Shown here: one piece after another, positions 39,468 to 48,024 of the stretch
How positions within the stretch are numbered: the stretch's first letter is position 1
How the letters are laid out: each line of letters begins with the position of its first letter
Assembly: GCF_036226465.1 (NCBI RefSeq)
Contig: NZ_CP108476.1
Location: 4,526,001 to 4,590,000, forward strand
Source: Kitasatospora sp. NBC_01250
GTDB lineage: Bacteria; Actinomycetota; Actinomycetes; Streptomycetales; Streptomycetaceae
Length of the DNA: 64,000 nucleotides
Direction: 5' to 3'
Made by a program: the position numbers and the translations under genes
Notes under the pieces: model-generated
Seen by the model: the letters and a program-made list of their open reading frames with translations, nothing else
Told to the model about the DNA's origin: nothing
The model's database searches: none

Positions 39468-40661
39468 CTACCAGGTGACGGGCAGTTGGTTCAGACCGTA
39501 GACGATGGTGTTCTCCCGGAAGTCCACCTTCGCCTCGTCCACCGCGAGGCGCAGCGTGGGGAACCGGGTGAACAGCGCGCGCAGGCAGACCTCCAGCTCC
39601 ATCCTGGCCAGCGGTGCGCCCGGGCACAGGTGCGGGCCGTGGCCGAAGGCGATGTGCGCCCGCGCGTCCCGCTGCACGTCCAGCCGGTGCGCGTCGGGGA
39701 AGACCGACTCGTCGTGGTTGGCGCTGGGGATCGCCACGATCACGCCCTCGCCCTTGGCGATCCGGGCGCCACCGAGCTCGACGTCCTCGATCGCCGCCCG
39801 CACCTGGTTGTCCTGCGAGATCGACCAGTAGCGCAGCAGCTCGTCGACGGCCGGCCTGAACAGCTCGGGGTCCTCGCGCAGGTGGGCCAGCTGCTCGGGG
39901 TCGCGCAGCAGGCTCAGCACGCTCAGGCTGATCTGGTGCGCGGTGGTCTCGTGGCCGGCCACCAGGAAGAACCGCCCCATGGCGACCAGTTCCTGATGGG
40001 TCAGCTCGCCGGTCGCCACGTACCGCTGCGCCAGCCGGCTGAGCATGTCGTCCTGCGGGTCGCGCTCCTTCTGCGTGGTCAGGCGGTCCAGGTACTGGGA
40101 CATCTCCACGAAGGCCGCGAGGATCTCCTCGCCGCTGGCCTCCTGGGACAGGATGGTGCGGCTCTGCTCGGTGAAGGCGTGCTCGTCCTCCTCCGGGACG
40201 CCGAGCATCCGGGCGATCACCAGCGAGGGCAGCCGGACGGCGAAGTTGTCGACCAGGTCGACCGGGCGCGGGCCCGCCGCCAGCTCGTCGAGCAGCCGGT
40301 CCACCAGCAGCTCGACCTCCGGGCGCATGGCGCGGGTGCGGCGGGCGGTGAACTCGGTCATCGCCATCCGGCGCAGCCGTCCGTGCTCCGGGTCGTCCAT
40401 CCGGTTGAAGGACATGACGCCGGGCTCGGGCGGCAGTTGGATGCGGATCGGGAAGCCGGGCTGCTGGTCGTCCGCGCTGAAGCGCGGGTCGGTCAGCACC
40501 TGGCGCACCTGGTCGTGCCGCGTCACCAGCCAGGCCTCACCGTCCCGTATCCGCACCTTCAGCGGCGGCTGGTCGCGCAGCGCGCGGTAGGCGTCGGGCG
40601 GCGAGTAGGGGCAGGAACGCGGCATGGGCCAGGCGGAGAACGCCTCGATGGTGTCAGACAC
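39468..40661 (-). CDS. Cytochrome P450
   Basis: 397 residues. The I-helix motif is AGHETT, ExxR is in the ELLRYW region, and the heme-binding loop is FGHGPHLCPGAPLARME. Soluble bacterial class I type, needing ferredoxin and ferredoxin reductase encoded elsewhere. GTG start 40661 was chosen by AGAGG spacing. A SARP-type box lies 50-90 bases upstream. It probably hydroxylates or desaturates the alkyl chain of the product. Confidence 0.9.
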   Translation of the reverse strand: MSDTIEAFSAWPMPRSCPYSPPDAYRALRDQPPLKVRIRDGEAWLVTRHDQVRQVLTDPRFSADDQQPGFPIRIQLPPEPGVMSFNRMDDPEHGRLRRMAMTEFTARRTRAMRPEVELLVDRLLDELAAGPRPVDLVDNFAVRLPSLVIARMLGVPEEDEHAFTEQSRTILSQEASGEEILAAFVEMSQYLDRLTTQKERDPQDDMLSRLAQRYVATGELTHQELVAMGRFFLVAGHETTAHQISLSVLSLLRDPEQLAHLREDPELFRPAVDELLRYWSISQDNQVRAAIEDVELGGARIAKGEGVIVAIPSANHDESVFPDAHRLDVQRDARAHIAFGHGPHLCPGAPLARMELEVCLRALFTRFPTLRLAVDEAKVDFRENTIVYGLNQLPVTW

Positions 40662-40708
40662 GGCTGGTACCTCTGGCTGCGGTGGGGTGGCATCAGTGGA
40701 CAACCACC

Positions 40709-40753
40709 ATGCTGCGCCGATGCTCTGACCTCGAACTGATCTCCGACTGACTC
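40709..40753 (-). promoter_or_regulatory. SARP-type promoter of the P450 operon
   Basis: CTGACCT (40725), CTGATCT (40736) and CTGACTC (40747) are spaced 11 bp. On the minus strand CAGCAT (40714-40709) follows after 10 bases. It drives the P450 and hotdog thioesterase genes. Confidence 0.68.
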
Positions 40754-40887
40754 GCTCCCGCTCCCCCGGCCCCCGGCACGTGGCCCCTGCATCACGCTCC
40801 CCGCAGCACGCGCGAAGGCCGGCGGGCGCTCCGGAGTCTGCTCCGAAGCCCCCGCCGGCCAGGCGGTCCTGCACCGTTCTGCTCAGC

Positions 40888-42354
40888 TCACCCCTGCGGG
40901 GCGGACGGCCGGGGCAGCAACTGCACCAGGGCGGCGACCAGCACGCAGATCCCCGCCTGCACGAACAGGGCGGTACCGAACGCGCCGGGGTAGCCGTTGG
41001 TGCCGCTGTGGTGGCCGGCCACGGTGAAGAAGACCACGCCGATGATCGCGATGCCCACGGCGTTGCCCATCTCCTGCGCGGTGGAGAACACCCCGGAGGC
41101 GGCGGCCGCGTACTGCGGCCGGACACCCGCCAGCACCAGCGAGGTGAGCGGCGCGACGACCAGGCCCATGCCGGCGCCGCAGATCACCATCGCCGGGATG
41201 CACCAGACCACCGAACCGCTGTGGTGCAGCTCCGAGGCGGTCTCGGCGAGCGCCACGTAGCCCAGCGCCTGCACCAGCACGCCCAGCGCCAGCACCTGCC
41301 GCCCCAGCTTCGCCGCGACCCGGGGAGCCTGGGTGGAGGCGAGGAAGAAGCCCAGGCCCAGCGGCATGAAGAGCAGACCCGAGGTGAGCGCCCCGGTGCC
41401 GCGGCCCTCCTGCAGGTAGAGCGCGAGCACCAGGAAGAAGGAGGCCATCACCGAGAAGACGCCGAAGATGGCCGCCACCCCGACACTGAACGAGCGGTCA
41501 CCGAACATCGCGGGGTTGACCAGCGGCGACTTGTCACGCGCCACCAGCCGGCGCTGCAGCAGCCAGAAGGCGGCCAGCAGCGGGACCGCGGCGATCAGGC
41601 ACTCCCAGGTCCAGGTGGGCCAGCCCTGCTGGCGGCCGAGCACCAGCGGCAGCACGATCGCGGTCAGGCCCGCGGTGACCAGGACGGAACCGACCAGGTC
41701 CAGCCCGGTGCGGCCGTCGGACTTCGACTCGGGCACCTTCTTCGGCGCCAGCAGCAGGACCACCACACCGATCGGCACGTTGATCAGGAAGATGGTCCGC
41801 CAGTCCAGGCCGAAGATGTTCGCCTTGATCAGCAGACCGCCGACCAGCTGCCCGAACACCGCCGAGGCACCGAGCGCCAGCCCGTAGGCGTTGAACGCGG
41901 TGACCCGGTTCTTGCCCTCGTAGGCCGTGGTCAGGATGCCCAGCACCTGCGGGATCACCAGCGCGGCAGCCGCACCCTGGACCCCGCGGGCGATGATCAG
42001 CTCGATCATGTTCGGCGCGATGCCGCACACCAGCGAGGAGAGGGCGAACAGCGCCAGGCCGACCGAGAAGATCCGCCGCCGTCCGTAGAGGTCGCCCAGC
42101 CGGCCACCGGTGATCAGCATGGCCGACAGACCGATGTTGAAGGTGGCGGCGACGAGCTGGATCTGCGCCGGGCTCGCGTGCATCCCCTTCTGCAGCGACG
42201 GGATGGCCACATTGACGATGAAGAAATCAAGATTGGTGATGAACAGACCGGCCAGCACCACCAGGAGCGCCCCCCAGGCCGGCTTGCCCGCCGAACCCTC
42301 CGGGGGCGCCGCAGCCTCGGCCGCGCCGCTTTTCACTTCTGCTTCGGTGGTCAT
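40888..42354 (-). CDS. DHA2-family MFS drug exporter
   Basis: 488 residues with about 14 membrane segments and DHA2 signatures (NLDFFIVNVAIPSLQ; GGRLGDLYGRRRIF; VGGLLIKANIFGLDWRTIFL). I chose ATG 42354 because GGGAGGG precedes it. It has its own SARP-type promoter, so it is likely the principal product exporter and self-resistance gene at the right edge of the cluster. Confidence 0.88.
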   Translation of the reverse strand: MTTEAEVKSGAAEAAAPPEGSAGKPAWGALLVVLAGLFITNLDFFIVNVAIPSLQKGMHASPAQIQLVAATFNIGLSAMLITGGRLGDLYGRRRIFSVGLALFALSSLVCGIAPNMIELIIARGVQGAAAALVIPQVLGILTTAYEGKNRVTAFNAYGLALGASAVFGQLVGGLLIKANIFGLDWRTIFLINVPIGVVVLLLAPKKVPESKSDGRTGLDLVGSVLVTAGLTAIVLPLVLGRQQGWPTWTWECLIAAVPLLAAFWLLQRRLVARDKSPLVNPAMFGDRSFSVGVAAIFGVFSVMASFFLVLALYLQEGRGTGALTSGLLFMPLGLGFFLASTQAPRVAAKLGRQVLALGVLVQALGYVALAETASELHHSGSVVWCIPAMVICGAGMGLVVAPLTSLVLAGVRPQYAAAASGVFSTAQEMGNAVGIAIIGVVFFTVAGHHSGTNGYPGAFGTALFVQAGICVLVAALVQLLPRPSAPQG

Positions 42355-42471
42355 GTCGAGCCCTCCCTGAGTCATGACTTGGGGCAATCACTGTGAAGAA
42401 ACAGCGCTGACTCCGTCCGACCCGTTTCCGCTCTCGCCCCCAGCGAGGTCACACGGCGCCCACACCCGTCC

Positions 42472-42515
42472 ATGCAACCAAAGCCCGCTGACGCGGCGCT
42501 GACATCCGATGACGC
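42472..42515 (-). promoter_or_regulatory. SARP-type promoter of the DHA2 exporter
   Basis: CTGACGC (42488) and CTGACAT (42499) are spaced 11 bp, with ATGACGC at 42509 (10 bp). On the minus strand TTGCAT (42477-42472) follows the nearest heptamer after 10 bases. Confidence 0.62.
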
Positions 42516-42558
42516 AGCGCACGCACCCCCGGCCGCAGCCGGTCCGCCCCTCTCCTCA

Positions 42559-43176
42559 TCAGGCGGCGAAGGCGGCGAGCAGCTTGTCGGCGAGCCGGTC
42601 GAGGTAGTCGGGCCCGGTCGGGGTGTGGACCACCGCGAGGCGCCAGTAGAGGGGGCCGGCGAGGAAGTCGAGCGCGAGTTCGCGGTCGACGTCCTCGGGG
42701 AGTTCGCCGCGTGCGACCGCCCGCTCCAGCATGCTCGTGGCCTTGGCACGGCGGGTGTCGCGGACGGCGCCGAAGAGCGCCTGGGCCAGCTCGGGGTTGC
42801 GGGTGGCCTCGGCGAGCAGGTCGGGGATGATCTTCGACGGCAGCCGGTGGCGCAGCGCGGCGGCGGACTCCGTGAGGAGGGCGAGCACGTCGCCGCGCAG
42901 GCTCCCGCTGTCGGCGAGTTCGGGTCCGTCGACCGCGACCGCGCAGACCAGGGCGACGGTCATCTCCAGTTTGGACGGCCAACGGCGGTAGATCGCGGCC
43001 TTGCCCGCCCCGGCCCGCTTGGCGACGGCCTCCAGGGAGAGCCGCGCGTAGCCGACCGAGGCCAGCTCCTCGAAGAAGGCGGCCGAGATCGCCGCCGTCA
43101 CCGAGTCCTGGAGCACGGGCCCGCCGGGGAGCCGGCGTTCGGGGGCGGGCGTCTGGGGCGTGAGTGAGCTGGACAT
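42559..43176 (-). CDS. TetR regulator of the adjacent hydrolase
   Basis: 205 residues, N-terminal HTH (ISAAFFEELASVGYARLSLE; VAKRAGAGKAAIYRRWPSK) and a C-terminal TetR ligand domain. It is divergent from an alpha/beta hydrolase gene, with a 23-bp dyad between them. It probably represses both. It has no SARP-type box, so I place it outside the azoxy cluster. Confidence 0.85.
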   Translation of the reverse strand: MSSSLTPQTPAPERRLPGGPVLQDSVTAAISAAFFEELASVGYARLSLEAVAKRAGAGKAAIYRRWPSKLEMTVALVCAVAVDGPELADSGSLRGDVLALLTESAAALRHRLPSKIIPDLLAEATRNPELAQALFGAVRDTRRAKATSMLERAVARGELPEDVDRELALDFLAGPLYWRLAVVHTPTGPDYLDRLADKLLAAFAA

Positions 43177-43244
43177 GCCCCGAACCTACACCAGGCGGAA
43201 CGCTTGCGTCTCGACTAGGCGAGGGCTACTGTCGTTCCCGTAGC

Positions 43245-43267
43245 CGAGACGAACCCGTTCCGTCTCG
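43245..43267. promoter_or_regulatory. TetR-type operator
   Basis: CGAGACG and CGTCTCG arms separated by 9 bases with further partial symmetry inside. A second CGTCTCG half-site lies at 43207-43213. It stands between the divergent TetR and hydrolase genes. Confidence 0.7.
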
Positions 43268-43310
43268 ATAAAGCACCCCATCGGCCAGCCCGACCATTCA
43301 GGAGCACCCC

Positions 43311-44525
43311 ATGCGATTCCTGTTCGAGGACGAGTCCTTCTCCTTCGAGGCCCTGCGCGCCGCCGGCTTCGCCAACGACGGCGGCGCCGACCTGGGCGAG
43401 GTCGTCACCGCCGCCCGGAACATCCCCGAGGGCGACGAGGAGGCCTGGCTGCGCGAGTGGCGCAGCACCGCCGAGCGCGTCCACGCCATCGGCAACCGCG
43501 CCCTGGCGACCGGCCACCGGGTCAGCGCCCGCGAGGCCCTGCTGCGCGCCTCGAACTACTACCGCACCGCCGAGTTCTACCGCCGCGACGACCCCGCCGA
43601 CGACCCCGAGGTCAAGCTCCTCTCCGGCCTCTCCCGCGAGACCTTCGCGACCGCCGCCTCCCTGATGGACACCCCCGTCGAGGCCGTGCGCATCCCCTAC
43701 GAGGACACCAGCCTGCCCGGCTACCTCTTCCTCGTCGACGACTCCGGCACCCCCCGCCCCACCGTCGTCTTCACCAGCGGCTTCGACTCGACCCTGGAGG
43801 AGGCCTACTTCGTCATCGGCGCCGCCGCGCTGCGCCGCGGCTACAACGTGCTGGCCTACGACGGCCCGGGCCAGGGGGCGGCGCTGCGCGAGCAGGGCAT
43901 GGTCTTCCGCCCGGACTGGGAGGCCGTGGTCACCCCGGTGGTCGACTACGCGCTGACCCGCCCCGAGATCGCCCCCGACCGCCTGGTCCTGCTGGGCTAC
44001 AGCCTCGGCGGCTACCTGGTCGCCCGCGCCGCCGCCCACGACCACCGCCTGGCCGCCCTGGTCCTGGACGACGGCCTCTACAGCTTCGGCCAGGCCCACA
44101 CCCGCTTCATGCCGCCGTTCCTGTGGGACTGGGTCCAGAGCGGCCGCGACGACCTCGCCAACCCCGTCCTGAACCTGCTCATGCGGACCAGCACCCAGCT
44201 CCGCTGGGCCCTGCGCAACGGCGTCTGGACCTTCGGCGCCACCTCCCCCGCCGACTACGTCCGCCGCACCACCGACTACACCCTCGACGGCGTCGCCCAC
44301 CTCATCGACTGCCCCACCCTCGTCCTCGACGCCGAGAACGACCAGTTCTTCCACGGCCAGCCGCAGGAGGTCCAGGCCGCCCTCACCTGCCCGCACACCC
44401 TCATCACCCTCCCCGAGGCCGAGGGCGCCGGCGAGCACTGCCACATGGGCGCCATGGCCCGCTTCCAGCAACTCACCTTCGACTGGCTCGACACCACCCT
44501 GTCCACCACCCACCCCACCAGCTGA
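43311..44525 (+). CDS. Alpha/beta hydrolase, dipeptidyl-peptidase/DHPON-hydrolase type
   Basis: 404 residues. A helical N-terminal cap domain (~1-150) is followed by a hydrolase core with the GYSLGGYLVARAA nucleophile elbow, an Asp region (LVLDAENDQFF) and a catalytic His (EGAGEHCHMG). The architecture fits the 2,6-dihydropseudooxynicotine-hydrolase/acyl-aminoacyl-peptidase-like family, which can cleave C-C or amide bonds. It is controlled by the divergent TetR. Its substrate, possibly a xenobiotic, is unknown. Confidence 0.82.
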   Translation: MRFLFEDESFSFEALRAAGFANDGGADLGEVVTAARNIPEGDEEAWLREWRSTAERVHAIGNRALATGHRVSAREALLRASNYYRTAEFYRRDDPADDPEVKLLSGLSRETFATAASLMDTPVEAVRIPYEDTSLPGYLFLVDDSGTPRPTVVFTSGFDSTLEEAYFVIGAAALRRGYNVLAYDGPGQGAALREQGMVFRPDWEAVVTPVVDYALTRPEIAPDRLVLLGYSLGGYLVARAAAHDHRLAALVLDDGLYSFGQAHTRFMPPFLWDWVQSGRDDLANPVLNLLMRTSTQLRWALRNGVWTFGATSPADYVRRTTDYTLDGVAHLIDCPTLVLDAENDQFFHGQPQEVQAALTCPHTLITLPEAEGAGEHCHMGAMARFQQLTFDWLDTTLSTTHPTS

Positions 44526-44609
44526 CAGAGGCCCGGCCCAGGGATCACCCTCCCGAGGACCACCCTCCCGAGCCGGGCCGCGCACGGCGACGGAAACCGT
44601 CGCCCGTGC

Positions 44610-45701
44610 TCACCCCATCGGCGGCCAGGGCCCGGCAAGGAGAGCCCTGGCCTCGTCGGCGATCCGTTGCCCGAAGACGCCCCGGGGCGTGCCCCAGCCG
44701 TCCTCCCAGTCGTCGTATTCGCTGGTCCAGACACGGAACGGCACCAGGGCCTCCGGACACCCGAGCGGCTGCCAGCCCTCGTACGTGATCAGCCTGCCGC
44801 CCTCGATCGCGTTCATGCTGCCGTTGTCGATGAGCTGCAACCACCAGCGCACCAGAGCCCAGCGCGCATCCTCGTCAGCCACCGGGATCCCCTCGGCGAG
44901 GCCGAGTTCCTCGACGACCCTCACGAAGAGATCGCGGGCCTGCGACTCCTCGCAGCGGGTCAGGCCGGCGAGGTCACGGAGGGCGGGGGTGTCGATGTCC
45001 AGCACGAGCGCGACCAGCGCCGCCTGGATCATCGTGTCCGCCCCGATGTGACGACCGGTCAGCTGCTCGATCGCGAGCATGCGCAGGTGCTCGACGGCTT
45101 CGCCCCCAGTGACCGCGTAGGGATCGTGCGGGGTGCTGCCGGCCAGCCCCCGCAACGCGTCGCCGCCGAGGAAGTACGACCAGAACGGCACACTGGCCCA
45201 AGCGCCACCGAGGTCGGCGCTGGGATCGCCGAACTCGCGATGGAGGTAGTCCGCAAGGTCGTTGCCGTAGTAGACGATGTCGGTCTGGTGCACCGAGAGC
45301 ACCGGATGCCCACTCTGATCGGCGATGCCGGGCAGATAGCGGTGCGAGTACACGGGCACCAGCTGCGGCACATCACGAAGCCGCATCTCCGCGAGCCGGA
45401 CCGCCTCCCGACGCCCCTCCGGCCTCTCACCCCAACCCGGGTACCAGAAGCCCTGCTTGACGTCGAACAGCACCCCACTCACCGGCTGCTCCAGCCACCC
45501 GCGCAACTCCTCCGCGTCCCCACCCCGCCAGTCCGGCCACCCCCGCCCCAACGGCAGCCCCGCCTGCAGAAAGCTCCGGCGGTCCGCCGCGAACCTGAAC
45601 CCGAACCGATCCTGCACCACCCCGACCTCGCCATCACTGAGACCAGGCCCGACGCTCACCGGAAGCACCGCCAACAGAGCGAGCGCCCGATCACGGGTCA
45701 T
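44610..45701 (-). CDS. SMI1/KNR4-like protein
   Basis: 363 residues. The central part has the actinobacterial SMI1-like pattern VPQLVPVYSHRYLP...HPVLSVHQTDIVYYGNDLADYL. SMI1 proteins often act as immunity proteins or as partners of toxin systems, but no toxin gene is adjacent. I chose ATG 45701 because the 15 upstream residues look non-native. The C-terminal third (TYEGWQPLGCPEALVPFRVW) is less conserved. Confidence 0.65.
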   Translation of the reverse strand: MTRDRALALLAVLPVSVGPGLSDGEVGVVQDRFGFRFAADRRSFLQAGLPLGRGWPDWRGGDAEELRGWLEQPVSGVLFDVKQGFWYPGWGERPEGRREAVRLAEMRLRDVPQLVPVYSHRYLPGIADQSGHPVLSVHQTDIVYYGNDLADYLHREFGDPSADLGGAWASVPFWSYFLGGDALRGLAGSTPHDPYAVTGGEAVEHLRMLAIEQLTGRHIGADTMIQAALVALVLDIDTPALRDLAGLTRCEESQARDLFVRVVEELGLAEGIPVADEDARWALVRWWLQLIDNGSMNAIEGGRLITYEGWQPLGCPEALVPFRVWTSEYDDWEDGWGTPRGVFGQRIADEARALLAGPWPPMG

Positions 45702-45834
45702 GCGTTCGAACTGTCCAGAAGCCACGACCCGGCAGCATAACGACACCCCTCACCACCCGACCTCCTCCGGCACACCCCCACCGCAGGGATGCCACGACGG
45801 CCCCGAACGGGTCCGGAATGGGTCCGGACAACAA

Positions 45835-45865
45835 GAAAGCCCCAGGCCACTGACCTGGGGCTTTC
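45835..45865 (-). terminator. tRNA-Gly terminator
   Basis: GAAAGCCCCAGG (45835-45846) and CCTGGGGCTTTC (45854-45865) form a perfect 12-bp stem. Read on the minus strand it ends with TTGTTG. It lies six bases beyond the tRNA-Gly 3' fragment, where a tRNA terminator would be. Confidence 0.75.
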
Positions 45866-45871
45866 CTTCTG

Positions 45872-45914
45872 AGCGGGCGACGAGAATCGAACTCGCGCTA
45901 TAAGCTTGGGAATC
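45872..45914 (-). other. 3' fragment of tRNA-Gly(CCC), attachment-site scar
   Basis: On the minus strand: TTCCCAA anticodon loop, AAGCT stem, intact T arm (GCGAG/CTCGT around TTCGATT) and CGCCCGC acceptor strand with T73. The 5' half (acceptor, D arm) is missing, replaced by unrelated sequence from 45915. This is what remains at the distal end of an element that integrated into the tRNA 3' end. Since the original downstream terminator stays on the low-coordinate side, the element lies at higher coordinates. The intact tRNA is not seen within the window. Confidence 0.75.
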
Positions 45915-45981
45915 TTTGGGCCATCAGGCCGAAACGGCCTCTGACCTGGGACGATACCTGAACGAGGAGCCCGTCGGGCGA

Positions 45982-46400
45982 TCAGTTCTGACCGCCGCTG
46001 ACCTTCGCCCACCACCCGTTCTGGCACGGATCTGGCACGGCCCTGAGCAGCTTCCCCAGGCGTCGCGGGTTGAGGACGTTGTCCGCCTCGATCGACCGGT
46101 CGGACTCGGCGAGCGCCATCCCGAGGTCGACCGTGGCGAGGGCGCGGTCATAGCCGGCCAGGGAGCAATCCCGACGCCGCATGGCTTCCTCAAGCCTCGC
46201 CATGGCGCGCGGACCGCCATGGACTGCCTCGCACAGACGCAGGGCACTGCCGACTACCGAGTCCGCGCCGAACTCCTCGGCACGGCGCACGGCCTCCTGT
46301 GCCAGTCGCCGGGCCTGGTCCGGTCCCTGGGCTGCCACCCCGAGCCCCAGATGTCCGGCCCATGGCGCCCGCTGCCGCAGGCAGCGGCGCTGAACCTCTG
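45982..46400 (-). pseudogene. Fragment of a LuxR-type ATPase/TPR regulator
   Basis: The frame encodes ARRLAQEAVRRAEEFGADSV, LRLCEAVHGG and LGMALAESDRS, typical of the TPR region of large LuxR-family regulators. It then breaks off where the C-terminal LuxR HTH should follow. No ATPase domain is upstream. It is debris at the edge of the integrated island. Confidence 0.6.
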
Positions 46401-46517
46401 AGTCAACGTTGACCAGGCAACCCAATCGGGTGCTCTTCGGCCATCCGCGTCCGCGAGCCGTCACGAAGCGATACCGTTTACCAGCCAGGTTAAGGGTGTC
46501 AGAGGAGGGCGTTACTC

Positions 46518-46844
46518 TTGGAGGTGTCCTTCGAAGACCGAGGCATGGAACGCAACTGCGAGTCGGACCGTTCACGACGCAAGGCATTCGGTGAGCAACG
46601 CGCGAAGAAGCTGACCCTCCGGTTCCAGCACCTACGAGTCGCGGAGAGCCTCGAGGATCTTCGCTCGATGCCTGGTCACTGCCACGAACTCACTGCGAAC
46701 TGGGCCGGTTGCCTGGCGCTCGACCTGGACGGTCCGTACCGACTGATCTTCAGACCGGAGAAAGCGGAGCAACACACAACGGGCGGCCTCGACTGGGCAT
46801 CGGTGACTTCCATCGTGGTCGTAGCCATCGTTGACTACCACTGA
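46518..46844 (+). CDS. higB: HigB/RelE-type toxin
   Basis: 108 residues with the HigB core: RAKKLTLRFQHLRVAESLED, CHELTANWAGCLALDLDGPY, RLIFRP and terminal VVVAIVDYH. HigB toxins are ribosome-dependent mRNA endonucleases. TTG start 46518 follows GAGG. The antitoxin gene follows 52 bases downstream, the toxin-first order of higBA. Confidence 0.85.
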   Translation: MEVSFEDRGMERNCESDRSRRKAFGEQRAKKLTLRFQHLRVAESLEDLRSMPGHCHELTANWAGCLALDLDGPYRLIFRPEKAEQHTTGGLDWASVTSIVVVAIVDYH

Positions 46845-46896
46845 TCACCACCGAAGAACCTGACCGGGCGCAAGAGGCGCGAGGGGAGCGACCAAC

Positions 46897-48024
46897 ATGA
46901 CCACCTCCGACGTCACACGCGAGCTGTACCCGGCGGCAGAGCCGGACACGGCTGTACCGCCGGGCGAAACGCTGCGCGAGTTGCTAGACGATCTCGAAAT
47001 GACCCAGGCCGAGCTGGCTCGGCGAACGGGTCTCAGCGCGAAGCACGTCAACCGACTCGTGCAGGGGCTAGTGCCGTTGACAGCGGAGGTGGCGGACCAG
47101 CTGGCTCTAGTCACCGGGATGCCGGCCCGGCTGTGGAACAGGCTCGAGGCTGACTATCGAACCACGCAACAAACGCTACGGCTACGCCGTGACCCAGTGG
47201 CGGCATGGGATTGGGCTTCAGCGCTGCCGCTCAAGGCGCTCGTCGAGCGCGGGTTTCTACCACAGAAGCCCGAAGATCAGCTGTCGAGAGTAGACCAGGC
47301 ACTGGCGTTCTTTGGAGTGGCAAGCGTTGAGGCCTGGCAGGAAGTATGTCTCACTCCACAGGTTGCATTCCGCCAGACGAAGGCATACACGGTCGACGAT
47401 GCTGCAGTCGCAACCTGGTTGCGACTAGGCGAAGTAGCAGCTCGTGACCTGACCGTCGCGCCTTACGACGAAAATAACCTCAGGGACGTGCTACCTGAAT
47501 TGCGTTCACTCACGACCGCGCCGCCCGAAAAGTCTATCCAGGGCGTAGTCGAGCTATGCCGAAACGCGGGCGTTGCAGTTGTTTTCGTAGCCGAAATTCC
47601 AGGTGCTCGCGCCAGCGGGGCAACCCGATGGCTGACACCGGACAAGGCGCTCGTCCAGCTGAGCCTCAGGTATAAGTCGGACGATCACTTGTGGTTCACT
47701 ATTTTCCACGAGCTCGCGCATGTGCTACTGCACGGCAAGAGAGATTTGCACGTCGAGTCTGGGAAGATCGGAGAAAGCAACGATCCGCTAGAACAGCAAG
47801 CAGATCGGTTTGCCAGCAACCTGCTCATCCCGCCAGCGCAGGCACAGAGACTCAGGCAACTCCGCTCACTGGCTTCCATCGAGACCTTTGCAAGGGAGAT
47901 CGGCGTTTCTCCCGGCATCGTCGTCGGCCGAATGCAACACGACAAAATCTGGCCATTTAATCGTGGCAATGGCCTGAAAAAACGCCTGCAACTAAAAGAG
48001 ACTGTAGCTGCCGGAGCAGCATGA
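46897..48024 (+). CDS. higA: HigA antitoxin fused to ImmA/IrrE peptidase
   Basis: 375 residues. The N-terminal XRE HTH (residues ~25-80: LRELLDDLEMTQAELARRTG) is of HigA type. A long linker leads to a zinc peptidase domain with FHELAHVLLHGK. It neutralises HigB and represses the operon, and the peptidase may control antitoxin turnover. The codons are AT-richer than the neighbouring genes (runs such as GAAAATAACCTC), a sign of recent transfer. An ATGA overlap couples it to the next gene. Confidence 0.85.
   Translation: MTTSDVTRELYPAAEPDTAVPPGETLRELLDDLEMTQAELARRTGLSAKHVNRLVQGLVPLTAEVADQLALVTGMPARLWNRLEADYRTTQQTLRLRRDPVAAWDWASALPLKALVERGFLPQKPEDQLSRVDQALAFFGVASVEAWQEVCLTPQVAFRQTKAYTVDDAAVATWLRLGEVAARDLTVAPYDENNLRDVLPELRSLTTAPPEKSIQGVVELCRNAGVAVVFVAEIPGARASGATRWLTPDKALVQLSLRYKSDDHLWFTIFHELAHVLLHGKRDLHVESGKIGESNDPLEQQADRFASNLLIPPAQAQRLRQLRSLASIETFAREIGVSPGIVVGRMQHDKIWPFNRGNGLKKRLQLKETVAAGAA

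Noticed and set aside
45872..45914. Complete tRNA-Gly gene
   Set aside because: The 5' acceptor strand and D arm are absent. Sequence beyond the anticodon loop is unrelated to tRNA.
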